Notes: generated by a model not told the origin, from the sequence alone. Counted from the first letter of the stretch, positions 1 through 11,930 are shown. The stretch: 64,000 nucleotides of DNA from Blastobasis lacticolella (GCA_905147135.1 LR990059.1:13291001-13355000), one strand, 5' to 3'. Numbers and translations: made by a program.

Positions 1-754
1 ACCTACTTAGTACTTAGCGTTATATGTGGTTTTTAAAATAACATTATTAAAAGGAATTAATAAAAGATCTCTCTGTCGGCGAGCAACGCGCGCAGCCATC
101 GCATGCGGCGCGACCAGCTTCATCATCTTGCTGCCAGTACTCAGACAGGCCTCTAAGATGTCATTAAAACATTGATACACAATAGTAAATCATGCTCCTA
201 CACAGTACCCAATTTTTCTAAACTTCCTTCAAACTTCGATAAAGGCATGTTGATATGATTAGCTAAATTTGCAATAGGTACGCTTGTAAGCCTAAAAGCC
301 TGTTAAAATATGGGCCCCGGAAACTGAAGGCTGGCAAATTGGAAATCATATACAAAAATCTCATGTCAATCTCAAACAGAGAAAATTATAGATTAAAATA
401 AATGAAAAAAAAACAAGGTCCAAGATAAATGAAAGGGATAGTTACCTACTGTTGAAGGTGTCCTGCAAGACCGTGTTGAGGAACGCGGTCCGAAGTCTTT
501 GCTGGTGCTGTCGGCGCAAGAAAGACACGCCGACGGCCGTCAGCCGTCTTTATAAGGTTTATAAGAGCAGTTTTATATATAGTCTAATAGAAAATGACAA
601 TTACGATTAAATCAATAAAAATATAAATGTCATAACAATTAAATGTTTAAACATTTATAACAATACAATAATGTCAAGTATTTCATAATTGAATAGTAGG
701 TAATTCCAAATGTCAATAAATTAAAATAATATCGATTTACAAAATTGTCAAACA
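1..754. other. No gene recognised; AT-rich flank
   Basis: I see no coding region or recognisable repeat here. A GC-richer patch at about 470-545 stands out from the AT-rich surroundings, but I could not assign it to a family. Confidence 0.5.
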
Positions 755-1085
755 CTATTCATTTAAAAATTCTTCTATGGTATAGAAACACTTCTCTATA
801 AGCAATTATTTCGCCAGTGATTTAAAAGTGGCGATAGAGGTTGCATCTCTGACGTTTGCCGGAAGTTTGTTATATACAGTAGGCCCCAGTACATAGGCAG
901 ATCGTCCAGACTTTGTCAACTTGTGCCGTACATGGAGAAGTTGACCTTCATCCCTGTTGCACCGCAAAGCACGAGTTGAGGCGGTTTTACGTTGGAATAG
1001 GTGTATGTTCCGACAAGTAAACATAGCCACATGTAATATTAATTCGCACGGCAGCGGTAGTATTTCGAACATGTTGTAAACATGT
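755..1085 (-). pseudogene. LINE reverse transcriptase, C-terminal fragment
   Basis: On the minus strand an open frame of 88 codons (1072 to 806) reads like the tail of a non-LTR retrotransposon reverse transcriptase, with the block SGRSAYVLGPTVYNKLPANV. After an in-frame TAA the same frame continues (LLIEKCFYTIEEFLNE) to a TAG at 755-757, so the original protein probably ended there. Endonuclease and RT core are missing, so this is a 5'-truncated dead copy. It abuts the MULE remnant at about 1,090. Confidence 0.6.
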
Positions 1086-1089
1086 TGTT

Positions 1090-1610
1090 ATGACAATGAT
1101 CTATGGCATAGATGCCGATTTTGCTTTAAGACTGCGACATCTTACTGCTCTGGCGATTTTACCAGCAGATGAGATACCAGACGCATTCCAATCACTAAAA
1201 GATAATATAATGCCTCTTGCAGCGAGGGAAGTGCTCAAGTGGTTCGAACATTACTATATTCTAGGAAAGGAAGACACACGTATCACTTCCTCAAATAAAA
1301 CCCAAACCATAAGGACGCCGCCGATATTCACGCCGTTGTTGTGGTCGATAAGTTTAAACAATGACTTGGAGTTACCTCGTACCCAAAACAACGTAGAAGC
1401 ATGGCATCGGCGGTGGAATACAATCCTAAATCGTAAAAATCATAGCGTGTACATGATCTAAGCGTGTACGCGATCATTAGCTTTATGGTTAAAGAACAAA
1501 TGACAACAAAACACTATATCGAAAGATTTTGAAATCTATCACAAAATAAAACTAAAGAGATTGTGAGCCGCAAAAATAATATAGAGAAATTGGATTTTTG
1601 CGGGCTTACA
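1090..1610 (+). pseudogene. MULE-type (Mutator-like) transposase C-terminal remnant
   Basis: The 123-codon frame 1090-1461 ends with SISLNNDLELPRTQNNVEAW followed by HRRWN. This NxVExWHRRW block is typical of the region after the MULE transposase domain in FLYWCH/MULE proteins of insects. Beyond the stop the similarity carries on in another frame to about 1,610 (VKEQMTTKHYIERF), which means a frameshift. The DDE catalytic core is absent, so it cannot be active. No terminal inverted repeats were found around it. The family call rests on motif memory, not a search. Confidence 0.5.
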
Positions 1611-1772
1611 TACGCGATTATAATAAGTTTCTATTTATATTTATAATTACTTTAATTTGTTTTGTTGTTTCCTGAAATAAATAACTTACCATTTATTGAG
1701 TAGGAAATTATATTTACTTCACTGCAAACGCAACTGCCCTCCATATGCAGTAAACTCAAAAACCTTCCTTAA

Positions 1773-2971
1773 CCCTTTAACCGCCACGCTTAGAATCAGT
1801 TGGCGTGCCCTCAGCGCCACGCACAGTAAAACGAAAAATAAATACCTACAACAAATAGTGATGTTCAATAGTATATCGATATGGGTAATTCCCCTTCAAA
1901 CGCTTACAATTTCATCTAAATATCGTAACAGACAGTAGATAGAAAACGTTTCTTTGTAATTTTATTTCTAATACTAGCAGGTATTTTGGTAACACAATGA
2001 AACAAAAAGCGTTTACAGATATTGAAAGATTTATTGATTTCCGCACAATAAAATTGGTCATGAAAAGAATTTTGTTATTCTTATTTTTCAATGCAGTCCT
2101 ATAGAGTATTCTTTATCTAAATGCAATAGTTAACAAACAACATTGGTCAGTTTTTTAACAAACATGATTATACTTATTTCAACAATATTAATATCAGTTT
2201 ACCGAATCGGACCTTGACAGATTCTAATGATATTTAACTACAGATCACCTTCCAGAATACGTATTAATTCTTCAGCTGTAATCATGTTTAATCACATTAA
2301 TCGATAACACGAACATAATAATAACACGCATAAGCACAACACCAATGGAAAAATCCAGAAGGCGGCACTCGTTTATGACGTCAGAAGCGGTCGTCTTTTT
2401 CCGTCCGTGGCGCTGGGTGTACTAGCAACATTAGTTTCTAAACATGCAGACTAGGGATGGGAATTGTCGATTCAGTCACTGACATTTTTAAGCTTTATTT
2501 ATTATAAATAAAACAAAATAAACACATTTATTTATAGATATAAATGTGTTTACTATAGAGTAACATTTGCTTTATTTGTTTTATTATAAATTAGTAAGTA
2601 TAAACAGAAATAATTTAATTTATGTGGATTTTTCTACCAGTAAATCATTGCTTATGTCCCATCCTTATTGTCGGATTTTTCCGTCACTGGCGCTGGACAC
2701 CAATACACTTTTCGAATAATACTATCAGTAATTTATTCAACTTTAGACATTATTTTTAAGTCTTCTAATTAAGAAACTAAAGTGTAAGCAATTGTATATG
2801 ATTACTTCATCAACTATTTACCAAATTATGAACATAATTTTAATATAATACAGTGCTATCAAACAAAAAGGCAGATTAACCGAGTAGTGGTATTTGGTCG
2901 TAAATATCCGTCCTTGGCGAAATGAATACGAAAATTTTTGTCGGATATATCCGACCTTGGCGGTTAAAGGG
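1773..2971. mobile_element. piggyBac-type non-autonomous element with TTAA target site
   Basis: The element starts CCCTTTAACCGCCA (1773) and ends with the inverted copy TGGCGGTTAAAGGG (2958-2971). It is flanked on both sides by TTAA (1769-1772 and 2972-2975), the target site and duplication of piggyBac transposons. It is 1,199 bp long with no transposase frame. Variants of TGGCGC/GCGCCA recur inside (about 1,802, 2,408 and 2,682), as sub-terminal repeats do in this superfamily. Confidence 0.75.
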
Positions 2972-2975
2972 TTAA

Positions 2976-3413
2976 ACATAACAACAACAAAACAACGACA
3001 ATGTCCAGATGACGTGACAGCCGAAGTCAGTTTGACCACAGATAGGTATGGAAAATTTGAGTTTGATAGTAATTTAGTGTGACCAATTTAGGCGAGAGCA
3101 GTAGTTCCCAAAACATTCATTTGCTACCTAATTCATAATTTCGCTACCTAAAATAAATTATTAATTGCGACGCGCAATGTACATCGTCCGGCGCACGCCT
3201 CTCGCTCGCCCACGTGACCAGTGTCCACTGACCCTGCGCGGCCGGCCGGCCTGCACGCTTTACATTGCGTGCATGTATTTCAACTTAAATTTGAACTTTG
3301 AGGGTCTAAATTAATTGTGCTGTATCGATACTTGATATTTTTTAGTACAACATATTTTTTTTTTTTAAAGTAACTCGATTTCTGTCTTTGAGTTTCCGCG
3401 GGTATGTTTCTAG
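2976..3413. other. Spacer, no gene
   Basis: No coding signal. A GC-rich stretch at about 3,175-3,270 includes tandem GGCC steps. A run of T follows at about 3,354-3,366. Confidence 0.4.
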
Positions 3414-3582
3414 ACGTCAGCATAGCCTCCTTCATCTTACAAGCCATACTGTAGCACGGAACGGCAACGTCACTGTGAACCGATTCACTCATTGTTTACA
3501 TGTCAATGTGCGGGAAAATTATGAATTTTAATACGATAAATTAAAAATATATTGATAAAACTGTAAAATAACTCGTTTGTAT

Positions 3583-3996
3583 GGACCATCTACGAAGGTA
3601 AGTAAAAATAAATATATGTATAATTGTGCTAAAATAGGATAAATACGAGTTTTGAAAAACAACCCTTGACCATTTCTGTTGTTAGTTTTTCACTTATTTC
3701 ATTAATCAAATTCTGTATTATAATCGTTATCTTTCTCTAACAGATACAAAGGCGTTGCTGCATTTGAAAAACGCAAGTAACATTATGATTAAACCTTGGG
3801 AAATGGGAAAGAATCTGTGCCGATGTTTTGCTTTCCAAAATATGTAATTCTATTAAACAAATGGACTTTTGCTATTCCCCAAGCATACTGGAGTCTAAAC
3901 GAAAGATCTTTTGTGTGTAACAAATACTTTAAACCACGATCTTTGATTAACCACGATGATGGAAGCGTTGAAAAAGTAGGTAGGTACAATAAGTAA
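3583..3996 (+). pseudogene. THAP-domain exon of a P-like transposase
   Basis: The frame 3796-3996 contains FCFPKY, then W at residue 23, then AIPQAYWS and SFVCNKYFKPRSLI. That is the second half of a THAP DNA-binding domain: FPx, the conserved Trp, and the C-x2-H pair, but here the His is Tyr (CNKY). Upstream, ATGGACCATCTACGAAG at 3581-3597 is followed by GTAAGT, and an intron-like stretch ends at CAG at about 3,743, so the original gene may have been spliced. The exon joined that way has stops before the THAP part. The zinc site is damaged and the frame ends early. Confidence 0.45.
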
Positions 3997-4099
3997 GTAA
4001 CTACTTAGTTAGTTTTTATATACTTAGGTACCTACTAAAATAAAACAGTTTAAAACGTATTTTATCCAATATTTAATAAATTGGGTAATATTTTGACTG

Positions 4100-4375
4100 G
4101 CAAAAATTATTTTATTTCATAAGCTTGTGGCCACGACTGTGTCCACATAAAATTCGACTATAACGGTCCGGACCCGTTCCCGTGAAAATCACAATAAATA
4201 TCGGAATAAATTATAGCATATGTGTTATTCGGGGCTATATGCTATGTAACTGCCAAATTTCATTAAAATCCGTTCAGTGGTTTTTGCGTGAAGAAGTAAC
4301 AAACATCCATTAAGTACAAGACGAACACGCATTACATTTCGCATTTAAAATATTAGTATAATGTTTTCACAGTGT
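4100..4375 (+). repeat. Interspersed repeat common in Lepidoptera (retroposon 3' end)
   Basis: The block containing GCCAAATTTCATTAAAATCC and GTTCAGTGGTTTTTGCGTGA, ending in ATTAGTATAATG, is a sequence I recognise as widespread in lepidopteran genomes, usually as a retroposon 3' end. It is one of the main reasons to call the host a moth or butterfly. Confidence 0.5.
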
Positions 4376-4429
4376 TTCCTTTGGACTATGACATGGGATC
4401 GTTCAAGAGGTAAGTATATTAGAGGTCTC

Positions 4430-4555
4430 TTCAGAGGCGGGCAACGCATTAGTGACTCCCCTGGTGTTGCTGATGTCCATAGGCGGCGGTGACCACTTTC
4501 CATCAGGTGGCCCGCTTGCCTGTTTGTCTGCCGTATAACACAAAAAAAAATACAA
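4430..4555 (+). repeat. Lepidopteran SINE-like 3' end with A-rich tail
   Basis: The segment with GGCAACGCATTAGTGACTCC, GTCCATAGGCGGCGGTGACC and CATCAGGTGGCCCGCTTGCC ends in a run of A. This is a very common lepidopteran repeat. A weaker relative (GGCGACGGTTACCGCTTGCC) lies at about 52,529-52,580. Confidence 0.55.
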
Positions 4556-4743
4556 TGGCAAATAGGTAGATAGGTAAATAGTACAGGAATCTATATACTT
4601 CATCACTTAAATAACTAATAACATTAAATGACGACGACCGCGACGATATTTTACTGTAATTTTTAGGTTCACTAAAATTAAAAAATGCGACGTTGTCAAA
4701 CTTCTGCGCATGGCTTGTAAGATGAAGGAGGCTATGACGTCAG

Positions 4744-5879
4744 TCATCAATCTCGCCAAGGCGCCAGATATAACATTGTAAAAGCGTACAAAATTGTTGT
4801 AACGTAATTCCCTAAATATATATTTCTAAACAGTAATATACCACTTTGGTTGTTGTAGAATTCTTTAACGATTTAACACATTTACAAGTTTTTATTGATA
4901 TGTTGATTGCTGCTATAAAGCTACATTATATAACGATATTATTGTTATTGATTAATTTGTATACTCATCTGTTATCTCTTTTTATCTATAATAATATTAC
5001 TTCCGCGAATACAAAATCAACGGCATTATGCCGCTGGTGCAAAGTCACATCTATGTAAGACTGCCAAATTAAAAATAAGCAGGTGGCGTGCATTGAATTT
5101 GATTGAACATACCAACTAATCATGGCCGTTGAACATGAACATACAAACTTAATAAAGTAGCAATAAACACTTAAATATTTATTGGAAATGCTAAAAATAT
5201 GAGTTTTACAAGTAATACATGATATTTCTTATAGTTTACGGAAAAAATATACTCCATTCTTGTTTTTGGTTACTGTTTATCGGAATAAGTGCATGTGTTT
5301 CCTACGCAACTAGGCATTCTTAGATTGTAAAGTAACGACCATTCGTATACGTGGCCAAAACGTCACTGAGACGTAGTTGGAGCGTCATTGCAGTTTACGC
5401 TCCAATGACATGGAGCGTAAACCTTTGGTCCATGAACTGGTCCTTTATGTAGAAGTCATTGTGTGTTGGGCATTTTTTCGAAAAATGCAAAAACTAATAA
5501 AAGCGGCATGAGTAATATAATATTTAGAGCTGTTCATAAATATGACCCAATTTAGAGCAGATAAGTTACTGTGCTATTTAGAAGATGTTTACGGCCGATT
5601 ATTAAAGATTATCGGTACGTAAAATGTACCGCAATTTTGAAAATATTGAATGAAATGTGATCTATTGGAAATCATTTGAATTTCCGTAAAATTAATGTGT
5701 TTTCAATTAATCAATTTTTTCATGAAATGGCAATAATGTGTTTTGTAGTTTTGGTTACCTTTATTTAAGTCAAATTATAGTGTACTGTCATAGTTTTGAT
5801 CCTTATGTATTATTTTCGTAATGATCCTTCCATTTATTTCATCTTGCTATCTTACTTGGAGCTGGCCTTATGTTAATCT
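4744..5879. other. Intergenic, no gene
   Basis: AT-rich with no supported coding region. A short hairpin (GTTTACGCTCC / GGAGCGTAAAC, 8-nt loop) lies at about 5,393-5,422. Confidence 0.4.
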
Positions 5880-6105
5880 TGATTTCACTATATATAACCA
5901 ATCAGTGAGTGAAAACATCGTGATAAAACTGATTAAATGAGTAACCATGGTCCAATCTTGTGTGTGTATGGGTAATCTGGTAACAGGGTCACAGAGGTCA
6001 GATGGCAGTCGTTTCACTGTAATTATCTGATCCGCCAATTCCTGGATCATGGTCAACGCGGACCTCGGGCCCTCGTGCGCGAGAACATAAACGGGACATT
6101 AACGC
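5880..6105 (+). repeat. tRNA-derived SINE, body only
   Basis: Shares its body (CCATGGTCCAATC, CAGATGGCAGTCG, TCATGGTCAACGCGGACC) with the copies at 42,740-43,020, 49,985-50,330, 50,490-50,835 and 62,450-62,720. The tRNA-like head is missing here, so it is truncated at its 5' side. Confidence 0.6.
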
Positions 6106-6434
6106 CAAGATTATATATTACCAATCCCTTTATCTATACTATACGAAACTAGCACTTTCGGCTGATGTGGTTTAAGCCCAGCGTTGGATTGTCGTAGGTA
6201 GGTAGACGCGTTGTAGTTGTGCGATATGATATAAAATATGAACAAGTATCAAATTTTTTAGTCGAAGTATATGAGACACAGACATAAAGAAATTGGACAT
6301 AGAGGCAAAGCACAGACGTGGAGTTACTATTTTTTAATATTTTAAGTTCACAGACTGATACAGAACAATGATACTATGTAAACGATGGTGGCGCACTCAA
6401 TTTTTGTCACGACTTTCTTGCCAGACAATATGTA

Positions 6435-7062
6435 GGTATAAAAGTATGTATGTAAAATCTTTATTGCGTATAACTACATAAAGAACAATAACAAAAGAAA
6501 ATAAATATACATTGCAAAGGCGGGCTTATCCCACAATGGGAATTCTTCCAGCTAATCTTACCTTGGATAGTCCGAATTGAGCTATTTAACGAGCGGTGGT
6601 AGCAATATCGAGTTTTGTGCAAATTTAAATATAACTATAATTTCACTACACATATTATCGGGTTTGTTACCACTTTGTTAATCGTGGTAACAAACCCGAT
6701 AATATGTGTAGTGAAAGTGTAGTGAATAACCACGAAAGTCTTAAAACCTATATTATAACTATAATGTTGAATACTATATACCACATAACTATACTATACC
6801 ATAAACTATAATACTATATACCTTACATACTATAAATATATAATAGTTAAAAATAAAATAAAGCTCTATTGAATACTAAGGAAGTGCTTCTTCAAACGAT
6901 CCTTGAAGGAGCACGATGTCCGAGAATTCTGTATGTCTTCCGGTAGTGCGTTCCACAGACGCGCAGAAAACACCCGGAACGACTTTCCGTAACTCGCTGA
7001 GCCGTGAGATGGAATCGCGAGTTGAAGTCCTTACATAAATGATTAAAAAAATATATGTCAAT
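6435..7062 (-). repeat. LINE 3' end, same family as 53,340-54,052
   Basis: On the minus strand this carries the decayed end of a reverse transcriptase frame (about 7,020-6,880) and a 3' UTR. The 3' UTR shares GCTTATCCCACAA, TCTTCCAGCTAA and a GAGCGGTRG block with the fragment at 53,340-54,052, and ends in a TATG/CATA simple repeat. It contains a 33-bp perfect hairpin (6641-6716) that the sister copy lacks. Confidence 0.55.
6641..6716. repeat. 33-bp perfect inverted repeat with 10-nt loop
   Basis: 6641-6673 is the exact reverse complement of 6684-6716, and TTTGTTAATC is the loop. It lies inside a LINE 3' UTR. Confidence 0.9.
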
Positions 7063-8804
7063 CCCTAATACAATTCTAAATACATAATAGTAGTATATGC
7101 AACTGGCATATAAAAGGAGGTATTAAAACATGAGTGTCCGAGTATGACACGACGGTGAACAGTTTGACACGAGTGTTTTAATAACAAATTATATGCAGTT
7201 GAATACACTACTTTGTCTACCTACACTCATATTTTCAAAGTTAAAATTTCGTACCTATAATTTTCCCAACTTTGCTAGTGATAGAAGTAAGCTGCGAGTC
7301 AATTCTGTTGCATCTACGCGTCGAGGATATCAAGCGTCGGGAAATTCACATCATTACTTTCACATTTTTTTATTTATTTGCTTAAAACAAGAATAAACAT
7401 TCACAAAAATAAATTACAACAATTAGAAAAAAAAAAATCTGTTTAGCGGGAAAGTAATTATTATACAGAAATATAAACAGGAAAATTTGAATTTTGAATT
7501 TGCTAAAGACATTTAGGTATTCAGCCTACATTTCGCTGTGTCCCGGCGCCCGACAATAATAAAAAATTAAAGTGTTGCATAATGATTAAAAAGTGATTTT
7601 ACGTTATAGCTGTAATGAAAATAATATGGCAAATGCTGTAGAATAAAGTAATTTTTTAAAATTTTATAGACTGGTATGAAAAAGGTATATCCTTAAACGA
7701 CTGTTGTCGAATATGTAATTGGAGCATTACACTATGAGTGTACACAATAAAAATGTACTTTAGTACTTTTATTGTACTTATTAATAGCCTGAATATAAGA
7801 ATAAACAATTAAGAATACAAAAAAAAAAAAAAAAAAAAATTATGACCAAATAAGAAAACAACAGGAAAAAAGTAAATCAATTAAAATATTTTGCAAATCC
7901 TGTTTGACGGTAACGGATTTCTCTACGTTTTAAATATATTTTCTTCGGATTTATAGGATAACTAATTCAGTTGGGGGTGTGTTGTTTGATTTCAGCACTT
8001 TCAATTGATTAAGTGATAGTGCCAAAAAAATAAGAACGGTAAACAACTCGTCCGATTCATTTCACAACCTGCAGAGCCCGCAATTTCATTAGACGTCAGT
8101 TCTTGTAGTTTTAAATGCTACTTGTAAATGAAATAAGCAAAAATGCCACACAACTGCAGCGTCAACTGTTTTCGAATATGAAATTGGATCATTACGCTAT
8201 GAGTGTGGATAAAATAATTTTCCGTTTGTATTATATACGGATTTCTCTACATTTTAAATACATTTTCTTCGGAGTTATAGGATAATTAATTCAGTTGGGG
8301 ATTTGTGATTGACAGGATATGTTTTTGATTTCAGCACTTTTAATTGATTAAGTGATAGTACCAAAAAATAAAAACGGAAAACAACTCGTCCGATTCATTT
8401 CGCAACATGCAGAGCCCGCAATTTCATTAGATGTCAGTTCTTGTAGTTTTAAATGCTACTTGTAAATGAAATGTGCAAAAATGCCACACAACTGCAGCCT
8501 CTCTTTCACTAGAGGCATAAGTTCTTATCGCTCTTACAATAGATAGCATCACCCCATTGTCACAGAGGAAAAATCTCTATTGTACTGGAACAATTCCTTT
8601 CTCTATCTCGCCCCGAACCCCACCCTTTCTCCTGCTCCTTTATTATAGCGTCCCGGCGATAAACAAATTAAAGAAATGTATAAAAGCTTATAGTTTTATC
8701 ATGAATCATAATTACTAAACAAGGCAAAAATTACCTAAAATTACACAAAACTACAACAAACAACTATAAAGTACAAATAACTACTAAATATTAAACCTAA
8801 TTGA

Positions 8805-9083
8805 CTAGGCCTCCTCTCGCTGGAGATTTTTTCTCCAGGTGTTTAGGTCCAGCTGTGCTGCTAGTGATTGACTCCTAATCGTTGGCCTTGTTTGACCATT
8901 GGTCTTCTAATATTACCATCTGACATGTCGGAATTGCCCCCAGAGTTAAGATTTTCTCTCCAGGTATTAAAATCCTGCCTGGAGAGTTGTAGTTTCTGCG
9001 CTCTCTCGTCTTCGGAGAGTCGTTAGCTACAGGGAAGGCCCTGTAGCTAGCGACAAACTCCATTCAACGACCTGCGCCCAGTT
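8805..9083 (-). other. Hairpin-rich block with remnant of a small ORF (left arm)
   Basis: On the minus strand this matches the small frame described at 45,777-46,083. Here the frame is broken by a 1-nt deletion (GACCAATGG instead of GACCAAATGG). Three strong hairpins lie in it: 8820-8838 (7-bp stem), 8956-8986 (9-bp stem) and 9024-9049 (11-bp perfect stem, AAGG loop). Confidence 0.45.
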
Positions 9084-10002
9084 TTCGGATTGTACTGGTG
9101 CCATTGCCATTAAAATTATTTGTTTTCATACAATTTATTAACATAACTGGAATATTAAACAGCTGATACTGGGACGGAAAAACACTAATAATAAATCAAA
9201 CCAAAAATGACGTTTACAGCGTCGACGATGCCTTTTATGTACGCTAATGGCATAGACCGCGACAGGGTTAGTGGCGAGATAAAGAAAGGAATGCTTGCAG
9301 TACAATAGGGCGTAACTTAGTTTTGTGGCATTTATCCACCCGATATTTACAAGTGGCATTTAAAACTAGAAAACTTACCACTGAATCTGCAGATTTTGCG
9401 AGTTGCGAAATGAATCTAACGAATAGTATAACATTTTTGTGTTTGGTATTTTCGAAAAATATTTATCCCCTGAACCTTTTCCCTTTATTTATTTGTAACC
9501 TTTTCCCTATTAGATTTCCTCATTGCTTATTTTAACGATGCTTATTTCGCCGATGGTTAATTTCATCGAATTTTTTTTCTTTATAAATCGGTACATTGGT
9601 GGTTTATTGTCTCCATTTATTAAACTTTAACTGTGACTGATCTCGTTATCACTCTCCTGCCAAATCATCAGTGTTTTGTGTTCTCTTCCTCCATACGTGT
9701 ATATTGTGTATCAGAAATTTCTAAGGTTTATTTCTATTATTGTTACCGGGGATAACACAGACTGCCGCGCAAAACTAAAATCATAAACTTGTAAATATCG
9801 GTTGGATAAATGCCACAAAACTAAGTTACGCCCTATTGTACTGCAAGCATTCCTTTCTTTATCTCGCCACTAACCCCGTCGCGGTCTATGCCATTAGCGT
9901 ACATAAAAGGCATCGTCGACGCTGTAAACGTCATTTTTTGTTTGATTTATTATTAGTGTTTTTCCGTCCCAGTATCAGCTGTTTAATATTCCAGTTATCC
10001 GA

Positions 10003-10282
10003 AAACTGGGTGCAAGTCGTGGAATGGAGTTTGTCGCTAGCTACAGGGCCTTCCCTGTAGCTAACGACTCTCCGAAGACGAGAGAGCGCAGAAACTACAA
10101 CTCTCCAGGCAGGATTTTAATACCTGGAGAGAAAATCTTAACTCTTGGGGCAATTCCGACATGTCAGATGGTAATATTAGAAGACCAATGGTCAAACAAG
10201 GCCAACGATTAGGAGTCAATCACTAGCAGCACAGCTGGACCTAAACACCTGGAGAAAAAATCTCCAGCGAGAGGAGGCCTAG
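10003..10282 (+). other. Hairpin-rich block with small ORF remnant (right arm)
   Basis: Inverted copy of the block at 8,805-9,083, with the stop TAG at 10280-10282 and the same 1-nt deletion. Its 5' part differs: the ATGGCAATGG start found in other copies has been lost by a deletion. Confidence 0.4.
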
Positions 10283-11930
10283 TCAATTAGGTTTAATATT
10301 TAGTAGTTAGTTGTACTTTATAGTTGATTGTTGTAGTTTTGTGTAATTTTAGGTAATTTTTGCCTTGTTTAGTAATTATGATTCATGATAAAACTATAAG
10401 CTTTTATACATTTCTTTAATTTGTTTATCGCCGGGACGCTATAATAAAGGAGCAGGAGAAAGGGTGGGGTTCGGGGCGAGATAGAGAAAGGAATTGTTCC
10501 AGTACAATAGAGATTTTTCCTCTGTGACAATGGGGTGATACTATCTATTGTAAGAGCGATAAGAACTTATGCCTCTAGTGAAAGAGAGGCTGCAGTTGTG
10601 TGGCATTTTTGCACATTTCATTTACAAGTAGCATTTAAAACTACAAGATCTGACATCTAATGAAATTGCGGGCTCTGCATGTTGCGAAATGAATCGGACG
10701 AGTTGTTTTCCGTTTTTATTTTTTGGTACTATCACTTAATCAATTAAAAGTGCTGAAATCAAAAACATATCCTGTCAATCACAAATCCCCAACTGAATTA
10801 ATTATCCTATAACTCCGCAGAAAATGTATTTAAAATGTAGAGAAATCCGTATATAATACAAACGGAAAATTATTTTATCCACACTCATAGCGTAATGATC
10901 CAATTTCATATTCGAAAACAGTTGACGCTGCAGTTGTGTGGCATTGTTGCTAATTTCATTTACAAGTAGCATTTAAAACTACAAGAACTGACGTCTAATG
11001 AAATTGCGGGCTCTGCATGTTGCGAAATGAATCGGACGAGTTCTTTTCCGTTTTTATTTTTTTGGCACTATCACTTAATCAATTGAAAGTGCTGAAATCA
11101 AACAACACACCCCCAACTGAATTAGTTATCCTATAAATCCGAAGAAAATATATTTAAAACGTAGAGAAATCCGTTACCGTCAAACAGGATTTGCAAAATA
11201 TTTTAATTGATTTACTTTTTTCCTGTTGTTTTCTTATTTGGTCATTATTTATTTTTAATTGTTTATTGTATTTATTTTTAATTGTTTATTATTGTATGCA
11301 GACGTCTATAGACAACGATAGGCAATGAACAAGTTTTAGTAGAGTGTTAGCTAAAAAGAGAGTAGAAAGTAAAATAAGAAAATCAGAAAGGTACTCGGTT
11401 GTTTCGCGTGGCTATACCTACGTATAATTCAAACAAAATATTACTATTGTCCATAAAAATAAACAACAGTTTTATGCTGATAAACTCTGTACGATGAGGA
11501 TTATTTTAGTAAAAGAAATTTTTCTTAGAATTTTAATGCAGTCAAAATGTTTATAATTTAAGTTTCAATCCATACCAATTACTCTATTACTACATGAGGT
11601 ACCAAACTGCGATCTGTATGCCGATAATCTAGTGAAGGCATATATTAATTGTATTGTCCTCTGATTACCTAAGTAATAAGTAATTTTTATATAGTAGCTC
11701 TAATTTATTACCTAATTGGAGCAAAGCAATTAGTTTTAACTATAATTGTACTAAGAATAAAAATACATGTATTGAATTCATTTTAAAAACACAAACGGAA
11801 TATTCAAAATTGTTTTAAAATTCAGGTTGAGCAGGGGGTGCGCGGCGCTGTTCGGGGTTCGCGGGGAAGGGGGTGAGGGATACAAAAGATAAGTGGCGGA
11901 CTGCGGGGCGGGCAGGTAAAAATTAAGACA

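Larger units (their letters stand above)
3421..4736 (+). mobile_element. P-element-like DNA transposon relic
   Basis: Perfect 27-bp terminal inverted repeats lie at 3421-3447 and 4710-4736. They are flanked by the direct duplication ACGTCAG (3414-3420 and 4737-4743). A 7-8 bp duplication, termini starting CA, and a THAP-domain exon inside (3796-3996) together fit the P-element superfamily. About 1.3 kb remains and no transposase catalytic domain is left. Two common lepidopteran interspersed repeats sit inside its 3' half. The superfamily assignment is inference. Confidence 0.6.
7842..11246. repeat. Large inverted repeat, arms about 1.5 kb
   Basis: The left arm (7842-9351) and right arm (9789-11246) are near-identical reverse complements by eye, with about 440 bp between them. 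Matching landmarks on opposite strands include CTGTTTTCGAATATGAAATT (8,166 vs 10,900), the TAGCTACAGGG hairpin (9,024 vs 10,040) and GGGCGTAACTTAG (9,308 vs 9,820). Other units have only the left-arm orientation, so the right arm is an extra inverted copy. Its inner end also carries the reverse complement of a CGCGGCAGTCTGTGTTAT stretch found at about 29,699 in copy C. Confidence 0.85.

Noticed and set aside
3280..3492. 70-codon minus-strand frame across the left P-like TIR
   Set aside because: The frame spans the insertion boundary, so it cannot be an ancestral gene.
9138..9535. Frames of 70-74 codons (MWHLSTRYLQ..., and MPLVNIGWIN... on the other strand) seen in several units
   Set aside because: They recur because the DNA is duplicated. 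No domain, biased composition, and the minus frame is broken in copy E.
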